Shown here: piece by piece, positions 1 through 4,369 of the stretch
Numbering within the stretch: the stretch's first letter is position 1
Layout of the letters: each line of letters begins with the position of its first letter
Source: an uncultured Bacillota bacterium
GTDB lineage: Bacteria > Bacillota > Clostridia > Peptostreptococcales > Anaerovoracaceae
Assembly: GCA_946408315.1 (NCBI GenBank)
Contig: CAMJRV010000173.1
Coordinates: forward strand, 1 to 5,866
Direction: 5' to 3'
Length of the DNA: 5,866 nucleotides
The notes under the pieces: model-generated
Seen by the model: only the letters and a program-made list of their open reading frames with translations
What the model was told of the DNA's origin: nothing
Databases searched by the model: none
Translations under genes and position numbers: made by a program

Positions 1-18
1 TCATCGCACTGATACTGA
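1..18 (+). repeat. 18-bp direct repeat, copy 1 (window edge)
   Basis: TCATCGCACTGATACTGA at 1-18 is identical to 97-114, inside the signal-peptide codons of the dipeptidase gene. The offset is 96 bp (32 codons, in frame). The left limit of this copy is not visible. Confidence 0.85.
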
Positions 19-47
19 TAATACCTATTTTATATAGATACAGATAT

Positions 48-54
48 AAGGAGG
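48..54 (+). promoter_or_regulatory. Ribosome binding site of the C69 dipeptidase gene
   Basis: AAGGAGG lies 8 nt upstream of the ATG at 63. It is a near-perfect Shine-Dalgarno sequence at optimal spacing. It fixes the start at 63 even though the reading frame stays open upstream to the window edge. Confidence 0.9.
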
Positions 55-62
55 AAAATTAT

Positions 63-1781
63 ATGAAAAGAGTTCAAACCATCGGGATCTCGCTCGTCAT
101 CGCACTGATACTGAGCACTGCAAATTCTTTTGCATGTACCGGCGTCTATGTGGGAAAGGATGCAAGTACGGACGGAAGCATCCTGATTGCAAGGAGTGAA
201 GACCAAAGCACCGGCGCCTACAATAAGCTGTTCTTCACAGTTCCCCGCATTGAAAATCAGCCAGGGCGCACAATGGACGACCCGATCAACGGGTTCTCTC
301 TACCCCTTCCGGCCACCACGTTCCAATATATGGTCCTGCAGGATTACACCGAAGGGGATGACGGGCCCTATCCTGCATCCTGTGTCAACGAATATGGCGT
401 AACCGTCATCGGAACCGTCTCCGCCAGCCCAAAGGAGGAAGTGCTGAAGGTCGATCCCTTTGTGGACGCCGGACTTCGGGAAGCGGTCCTGCCCGCTGCG
501 GTAGACTGCTCTGTGAAGACAGCGAAGGAAGGCGTGGCGCTCCTGACCTCCATCGTCGATAAATACGGCTCTGCCGAAGGCAATATCGTCTTTATCGGCG
601 ACCAAAAGGAAGCCTGGATCGTGGAAATTTACAGCGGACACCAGTGGTGTGCCCAGAAAATGCCTTCCGACAAAGTCGCCGTATTTGGAAATCAATTCAT
701 GATCGGCTATGTGAATCCTGCGGATACCGAGAATGTCATGTACTCCAAGGAACTGTTCTCATTAGCCGATAAAAACGGCTGGACCACTAAGATCGACGGA
801 AAGGTCAGCCTGGCAGCCACCTACGGCGAACCTCTGGACGACTACTCAAATATGAGGACCTGGGGCGGTCACTACCTGCTGGCCCCATCTACCGCAGGGA
901 CCTATGATTCAAAAAAATATTACGATTTATTCTATAAGCCCGACAAGAAAGTATCCGCACTGGATGTTATGAATGTGGAACGGTTCCGCTACGAAGGCAC
1001 TCCTCTGGATGTCACCCTTCCCGGCAACGCCGACCTTCGCGTCATCGGCGTGGAACGCTCCTCCGATATCCATCTTGCGCAGATCAGAGATAATTATCCG
1101 GCAGCGATCTCAACAATTCAATGGCTGTGCATGGGCAATGCGGAACACTCTGTCTTCCTGCCGGCCCTGAACAACATCACCGATACCAATAAGGCTTACA
1201 AGGTCGACACTTCCTCCTATGATCCGAGCAGCGCCTACTGGAAGTTCAAGAGGATCGACGCCCTCTCCGAACAAAACCGAAAATACTATGGTCAGGGAGC
1301 GAGAGACTGCTGGAGCTATTATGAAAATACGATGTACGACCGAATGATCAACACCGAATGGAATAAGATCGCCGATTTGTATCAGAAGGATCCGAAGGCG
1401 GCAGCGGCCTATTCCACCAAGCTCGCCGACACGATGACCCGGCAGGCGATGGACCAGTCCGACCAGATGTTCAACGCCCAGCTCACCTATATCATGGATT
1501 ACACCGGCCATAAGCCGAGCAAACAGATGATTCCCTTCGAAGCCTCCGTTCCTCTGCGCTATGCAGCGGACAACGCGGGCTACACGCTGAATTGGGCCGG
1601 AAAAGATCAACCGCTCACCCTGACTAAGGGCAGCACCGTCTATACCGTCACGATCGGCAGCACGGACTATACGGTTAAAACGGGAACTTCCGCGGAAACC
1701 AAGGCTGCTATGTCACAGGCGCCAACGGTTTTCAACGGCTCCACCTTCGTGCCGCTCAGCTTCGTAAAAGGACTGAAATAA
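63..1781 (+). CDS. Secreted C69-family (U34) dipeptidase with C-terminal stalk-like domain
   Basis: A 572-residue exported hydrolase of the peptidase C69 family, whose Ntn-fold members (for example Lactobacillus PepD) cleave dipeptides. Seen: a signal peptide (basic MKR, hydrophobic core about residues 7-19), then NSFA followed by CTGVYVGKDASTDGS and IARSEDQ at about 25-48. This is the family's N-terminal block. Cys25 is the expected nucleophile; cleavage after Ala24 would expose its amino group as Ntn catalysis needs. The residues before the Cys (S-F-A) are a poor lipobox, so I favour signal peptidase I over lipoprotein processing. The catalytic domain runs to about residue 490. The last ~75 residues (PLRYAADNAGYTLNW, later GSTFVPLSFV) resemble the copper-amine-oxidase-N-like 'stalk' domain common in secreted clostridial proteins, often thought to attach to the wall; it ends just after FVPLSFVKGLK, slightly short. 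Substrate specificity cannot be read from sequence. It converges on cysS with 56 nt between stop codons. Confidence 0.88.
   Translation: MKRVQTIGISLVIALILSTANSFACTGVYVGKDASTDGSILIARSEDQSTGAYNKLFFTVPRIENQPGRTMDDPINGFSLPLPATTFQYMVLQDYTEGDDGPYPASCVNEYGVTVIGTVSASPKEEVLKVDPFVDAGLREAVLPAAVDCSVKTAKEGVALLTSIVDKYGSAEGNIVFIGDQKEAWIVEIYSGHQWCAQKMPSDKVAVFGNQFMIGYVNPADTENVMYSKELFSLADKNGWTTKIDGKVSLAATYGEPLDDYSNMRTWGGHYLLAPSTAGTYDSKKYYDLFYKPDKKVSALDVMNVERFRYEGTPLDVTLPGNADLRVIGVERSSDIHLAQIRDNYPAAISTIQWLCMGNAEHSVFLPALNNITDTNKAYKVDTSSYDPSSAYWKFKRIDALSEQNRKYYGQGARDCWSYYENTMYDRMINTEWNKIADLYQKDPKAAAAYSTKLADTMTRQAMDQSDQMFNAQLTYIMDYTGHKPSKQMIPFEASVPLRYAADNAGYTLNWAGKDQPLTLTKGSTVYTVTIGSTDYTVKTGTSAETKAAMSQAPTVFNGSTFVPLSFVKGLK
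97..114 (+). repeat. 18-bp direct repeat, copy 2 (in signal-peptide codons)
   Basis: Second copy of the repeat at 1-18; it encodes most of the hydrophobic core (VIALIL) of the dipeptidase signal peptide. Confidence 0.85.
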
Positions 1782-1789
1782 ATAAGAAC

Positions 1790-1820
1790 GGGGCGCCCTT
1801 CACTGGCTGAAAGGCGCCCC
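1790..1820. terminator. Terminator hairpin shared by convergent C69 gene and cysES
   Basis: A 13-bp stem (1790-1802 with 1808-1820, GGGGCGCC core) with a 5-nt loop, centred between the two stop codons. The one imperfect pair (1798/1812) is C-A on the plus strand but G-U on the minus strand. The minus-strand tail GTTCTTATTTATT is also more T-rich than the plus-strand tail. It therefore fits cysES best, and probably works in both directions. Confidence 0.8.
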
Positions 1821-1837
1821 TCTATGTCATTTCTCTA

Positions 1838-3238
1838 TTATGATTTCACGATTCTGATTCCCTGAGGAGTATCCTCCAAGGTGATTCCTCTCGCTTTCAG
1901 GATATCTCTGATCTCGTCGGCTCTGGCGAAATTCTTCGCCTTTCTCGCCGCCTGACGCTCGTCGACAAGCTGCTGAATCTCGTCGTCAATGCCGCCTTCC
2001 TCCTCGTTTTCCCGCAAAAGTCCCAGCACGCCGGTCAGTTCATCCAGCAGCTCCAGGCATTTCCGGACAAATTCCTCCGATACCCCGTCCTTTGCGGCGG
2101 TATTGATCTCTTTAATCAGCTCAAATACCGCGCTGATGGCGTCCGCCGTATTCAGGTCGTCGTCCATGGCGGCGATAAACTTCTCACGGTATTTCGCCAG
2201 CCCTTCAAATAGCTCTGCTTCCGCTTCCGACATGCTGCCAGTGCCATGCTCCGCCAGATGCTTCAGGTTGTTCTTCGCATTCTGCATCCTCGCCAGAGCG
2301 TTTTTGGACTGGTCCATCAGCTCCCGGCTGAAGTTGATGGGGCTTCTGTAATGTCCGGAGAGAAGGAAAAAGCGGATCACCTCGCCGTCATAATCCTTCA
2401 GGATATCCCTTACGGTGAAGAAGTTGCCTTTTGACTTGGACATCTTCTCATTGTCGATGGTGATGTAGCCGTTATGCATCCAGTAGTTGGCGAAGGGCTT
2501 CCCCGTATGCGCCTCCGTCTGGGCGATTTCATTTTCGTGATGGGGGAAAGTCAGGTCCTGGCCTCCTGCGTGAATATCGATCGTCTCGCCGAGATACTTG
2601 GTGGACATCACCGAGCACTCAATGTGCCAGCCCGGTCTTCCCAAGCCCCACGGAGACTGCCATGCCAGCTCATCTTCCACCTTCTGAGCCTTCCAAAGGG
2701 CAAAGTCCAGCGGGTCCTGCTTCTTTTCCTCCACCTCGATACGGGCGCCGGATTCCAGATCCTCGATATTCTGCTTGGAAAGCTTTCCGTAATCTTCAAA
2801 CTTTCTCGTGCTGTAATAGACGTCTCCGTCCTTCTCATAAGCGTAGCCTTTATCGATGAGGTCGGAAACGAAGGCGATGATCTCGTTCATGTTCTCCGTC
2901 ACCTTCGGGTGCACCGTCGCCTTTTCCACGTTGAGCGCCTTGGCGTCCTTATAATATTCCTCGATGTACTTCTCGCTGATCTCTCCCGCCGTCACTCCCT
3001 CTTCTCTGGCCTTGTTGATGATCTTGTCGTCAACGTCGGTAAAGTTCTGAACAAATTTGACGTGCTTGCCGCGATATTCCATGTATTTCCGCAGGGTGTC
3101 AAAGACGACGAAGGGTCTCGCGTTGCCGATATGAAAATAGTTATAAACGGTCGGACCGCATACATAAATTTTCAGCTCTTTTTCATCGATCGGTATAAAC
3201 TCTTCTTTTTTTCTGGTCAATGTGTTGTATATCTTCAT
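1838..3238 (-). CDS. cysS: Cysteinyl-tRNA synthetase
   Basis: Class I aminoacyl-tRNA synthetase that activates cysteine with ATP and charges tRNA-Cys in the cytoplasm. The 466 residues match the usual bacterial CysRS length. Seen: the N-terminal [18 protein letters not shown] block, with the HIGH-type motif HIGN at 36-39 and zinc ligand Cys27. The other expected zinc ligands are Cys208 (in WHIECSVM), His233 and Glu237 (in FPHHENE), by correspondence with E. coli Cys28, Cys209, His234 and Glu238. KMSKS is at 265-269. A helical tRNA-binding DALR-type region follows (about 310-410), and a small C-terminal domain ends [11 protein letters not shown]. No key residue is missing. The ATG overlaps the cysE stop as ATGA. 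AAAGGA at 3245-3250, 6 nt before the start, gives it its own ribosome binding site inside the cysE end, so translation is probably coupled. It is the last gene of the operon. Confidence 0.98.
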   Translation of the reverse strand: MKIYNTLTRKKEEFIPIDEKELKIYVCGPTVYNYFHIGNARPFVVFDTLRKYMEYRGKHVKFVQNFTDVDDKIINKAREEGVTAGEISEKYIEEYYKDAKALNVEKATVHPKVTENMNEIIAFVSDLIDKGYAYEKDGDVYYSTRKFEDYGKLSKQNIEDLESGARIEVEEKKQDPLDFALWKAQKVEDELAWQSPWGLGRPGWHIECSVMSTKYLGETIDIHAGGQDLTFPHHENEIAQTEAHTGKPFANYWMHNGYITIDNEKMSKSKGNFFTVRDILKDYDGEVIRFFLLSGHYRSPINFSRELMDQSKNALARMQNAKNNLKHLAEHGTGSMSEAEAELFEGLAKYREKFIAAMDDDLNTADAISAVFELIKEINTAAKDGVSEEFVRKCLELLDELTGVLGLLRENEEEGGIDDEIQQLVDERQAARKAKNFARADEIRDILKARGITLEDTPQGIRIVKS

Positions 3239-3930
3239 TCTGCTTCCTTTCTCCCAGTCTCTTTCAATACGTTTTCAAGAATCAGGGTCTCCTTAGCGTC
3301 CAGCTCCCTCAGCCGGTTTTCAAGCATAACGATACGTCTGCGCAGACATTCCAGTTCTACGGCGATCGGGTCCGGCAGATCCGTCTGATTCAGATCCTGG
3401 AGCTTGTTTCCGCCCCTTCTCACGATCTTGCCCGGAATGCCAACCACTGTGCAGTTCGGAGGAACCTCCTCCAGCACTACGGAACCGGCTCCGATCTTGG
3501 AGTGATCTCCGACCTTGAAGGGTCCGAGAACTTTTGCGCCGGAGCTGATGACGACATCGTTGCCTATAGTCGGGTGCCGCTTTCCGGTATCCTTTCCCGT
3601 CCCTCCCAGAGTGACCGCCTGATAAATCGTCACATCATCGCCGATCTCGGCAGTTTCGCCGATCACAACAGCCATGCCGTGATCGATAAAGCATCTTCGT
3701 CCGATGGTCGCACCGGGATGAATCTCGATCCCCGTGAAGAACCGCGCAAACTGTGAGATCAACCTGGCGATCAGCTTCAGATTATGCAGGTAGAACCAGT
3801 GCGCCGGTTTATGTAAAATCAGCGCCCAGATTCCGGGATAGCATAAAAGAACCTCAAATCCGGTCCTTGCCGCAGGGTCGCGGGAAAGGACCGCACCGAT
3901 GTCTTCCTTTATATCTTTAAAAAACGCCAT
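3235..3930 (-). CDS. cysE: Serine O-acetyltransferase
   Basis: Transfers acetyl from acetyl-CoA to serine to make O-acetylserine, the first committed step of cysteine synthesis. 231 residues from the ATG at 3930, chosen because AAAGGAG sits 8 nt upstream. The frame could extend 12 codons to an ATG at 3960 or a TTG at 3966, but those lie inside the adjacent repeat element and have no obvious ribosome binding site. Seen: a short helical N-terminus (residues 1-60), then the left-handed beta-helix with hexapeptide repeats from about 65 to 170 ([46 protein letters not shown]). His84 in FIDHG corresponds to catalytic His158 of E. coli CysE. Glu69 takes the place of Asp143, as is usual in Bacillota. 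The C-terminus (about 188-225) is charged and probably coiled-coil. It lacks the long N-terminal extension of the enterobacterial enzyme. First gene of cysE-cysS. Confidence 0.97.
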   Translation of the reverse strand: MAFFKDIKEDIGAVLSRDPAARTGFEVLLCYPGIWALILHKPAHWFYLHNLKLIARLISQFARFFTGIEIHPGATIGRRCFIDHGMAVVIGETAEIGDDVTIYQAVTLGGTGKDTGKRHPTIGNDVVISSGAKVLGPFKVGDHSKIGAGSVVLEEVPPNCTVVGIPGKIVRRGGNKLQDLNQTDLPDPIAVELECLRRRIVMLENRLRELDAKETLILENVLKETGRKEAE

Positions 3931-3938
3931 ATCAGCAT

Positions 3939-3945
3939 CTCCTTT
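3939..3945 (-). promoter_or_regulatory. Ribosome binding site of cysE
   Basis: AAAGGAG on the minus strand, 8 nt before the ATG at 3930, decides the cysE start. It lies 5 nt outside the end of the inverted-repeat element (3951). The preceding CTCC could pair with its GGAG through a 3-nt AAA loop, which would mask it. Confidence 0.88.
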
Positions 3946-3950
3946 GGAGG

Positions 3951-3977
3951 TACCCTCCATTGACAAAATACAACACG
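3951..3977. repeat. Terminal inverted repeat, left arm
   Basis: Begins TACCCTCCATTGACAA and pairs with 4212-4238 over 27 bp; the only mismatch is 3967 (A) against 4222 (C). The end nearest cysE supplies an in-frame ATG (3960) and TTG (3966) to the cysE frame. Confidence 0.92.
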
Positions 3978-4083
3978 CCTGGACAGATGAAATTTGAACG
4001 CTAACTACGTTCTCGTCCTCGCGTTACATCCAGTAACGCATCGTCCTGCGGCCTTGTTATCCCTCAAATTTCATCTGCCCAGG
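3978..4083. repeat. Internal inverted repeat P2 with enclosed hairpin
   Basis: Arms 3978-3997 and 4064-4083 are complementary over 20 bp (CCTGG, one A/C mismatch at 3983/4078, then CAGATGAAATTTGA). It starts directly next to the terminal repeat. It encloses the hairpin GCGTTAC-ATCCA-GTAACGC at 4021-4039. Confidence 0.88.
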
Positions 4084-4101
4084 CCCTTTAGTATCTAGTG
4101 G

Positions 4102-4212
4102 GGTTTGCAGACGGCAAATTAGTTCGATGACAAGGAAGACGCTTGAAACATAGCGGTTCCTATGTTGATAAGCGGCTGACACGGTCAGCGGGCTAATTTG
4201 CCTTTGCAAACC
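4102..4212. repeat. Internal inverted repeat P3 with two enclosed hairpins
   Basis: Arms GGTTTGCA (4102-4109) and GGCAAATTAG (4113-4122) pair with 4205-4212 and 4193-4202, with a 3/2-nt internal loop. Inside are the stem AACATAG/CTATGTT (4147-4166) and the stem GCTGAC/GTCAGC (4175-4189). An 18-nt unpaired linker (4084-4101) separates it from P2. Confidence 0.85.
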
Positions 4213-4238
4213 GTGTTGTATCTTGTCAATGGAGGGTA
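4212..4238. repeat. Terminal inverted repeat, right arm
   Basis: Partner of 3951-3977, ending TTGTCAATGGAGGGTA. Its last base (4238) is also the first base, on the plus strand, of the candidate minus-strand -10 box TATAAT. Base 4212 can pair with either 3977 (P1) or 4102 (P3), so P1 and P3 meet with no spacer on this side. Confidence 0.92.
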
Positions 4239-4243
4239 TTATA
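4238..4243 (-). promoter_or_regulatory. Candidate -10 box of the cysES promoter
   Basis: TATAAT on the minus strand, inside the palindrome GGGTATTATACCC, immediately outside the repeat element. A transcript from here would carry the whole element as a leader of about 300 nt. No good TTGACA-like -35 is visible 16-18 nt upstream (GGTTAG is the closest), and TG lies one base too far upstream for a standard extended -10. The call therefore rests on the -10 and its position. Confidence 0.4.
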
Positions 4244-4299
4244 CCCATTCTGTCGTTCCCCTAACCGCACCTGAGCAGGAAATGCCCAGCAGGTGACAA

Positions 4300-4331
4300 C
4301 AAAAAGTCAGGGCAGGTTCATTACCTGCCCT
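4300..4331 (-). terminator. Intrinsic terminator of the M23 peptidase gene
   Basis: A perfect 9-bp stem (AGGGCAGGT at 4309-4317 with ACCTGCCCT at 4323-4331) and a 5-nt loop. On the minus strand it is followed by GACTTTTTG. It lies about 40 nt after the stop codon at 4370, separates the M23 gene from cysES, and implies that cysES has its own promoter. A further weak 6-bp stem (4268-4273/4290-4295) sits between this terminator and the candidate promoter; I assign it no role. Confidence 0.85.
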
Positions 4332-4369
4332 AAAATTATACTCTATTTTTTCTGTGGAATCAAAAGTTT

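Larger units (their letters stand above)
3951..4238 (-). mobile_element. 288-bp nested inverted-repeat element (MITE-like) or structured cysES leader RNA
   Basis: A non-coding block that folds end to end. The outer stem P1 pairs 3951-3977 with 4212-4238 (27 bp, one imperfect pair). P2 pairs 3978-3997 with 4064-4083 (20 bp, one imperfect pair). P3 pairs 4102-4122 with 4193-4212 (8 bp, a small internal loop, then 10 bp). P2 encloses a 7-bp hairpin (4021-4027/4033-4039), flanked by two copies of the 7-mer TCGTCCT (4013 and 4041). P3 encloses a 7-bp hairpin (4147-4153/4160-4166) extended by 5 bp (4140-4144/4170-4174), and a 6-bp hairpin (4175-4180/4184-4189). Both outer ends carry TA, consistent with a TA-target insertion of the IS630/mariner kind, but TA is itself palindromic so this is not proof. 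No transposase is present. The imperfect P1 and P2 pairs become G-U only in minus-strand RNA, so transcription with cysES is likely. I do not recognise it as a named RNA family. Confidence 0.75.

Noticed and set aside
16..40. Promoter for the C69 gene (GATAAT at 17-22 or TATATA at 31-36)
   Set aside because: The sequence is AT-rich and both hexamers resemble a -10, but no matching -35 is visible so close to the window edge, so I cannot choose or support either.
1110..1610. Minus-strand 166-codon open frame
   Set aside because: Antisense to the C69 dipeptidase; no recognisable domain or translation signal.
2474..3388. Plus-strand 304-codon open frame
   Set aside because: It runs antisense through the conserved parts of cysS and the end of cysE, shows no family motif and has no ribosome binding site; it is a shadow of the real genes.
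3961..3966. TTGACA in the terminal repeats as a -35 element
   Set aside because: It occurs in both arms pointing inward, and no -10 lies 16-18 nt downstream in either direction.
3951..4238. CRISPR array or tandem repeat array
   Set aside because: The repeats are inverted and nested, not regularly spaced direct copies, and no cas gene is present.
4057..4248. Minus-strand 63-codon open frame inside the inverted-repeat element
   Set aside because: It lies across P2, P3 and the right terminal repeat, has no ribosome binding site, and its codons are explained by the inverted repeats.
3931..4369. T-box riboswitch for cysteine upstream of cysES
   Set aside because: T-box leaders are common before cysES in Bacillota, but I see no AGGGTGGNACCGCG antiterminator sequence, no specifier-loop arrangement and no leader terminator with a T-run before cysE. 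GGAGGGTACCTCC resembles it only superficially.
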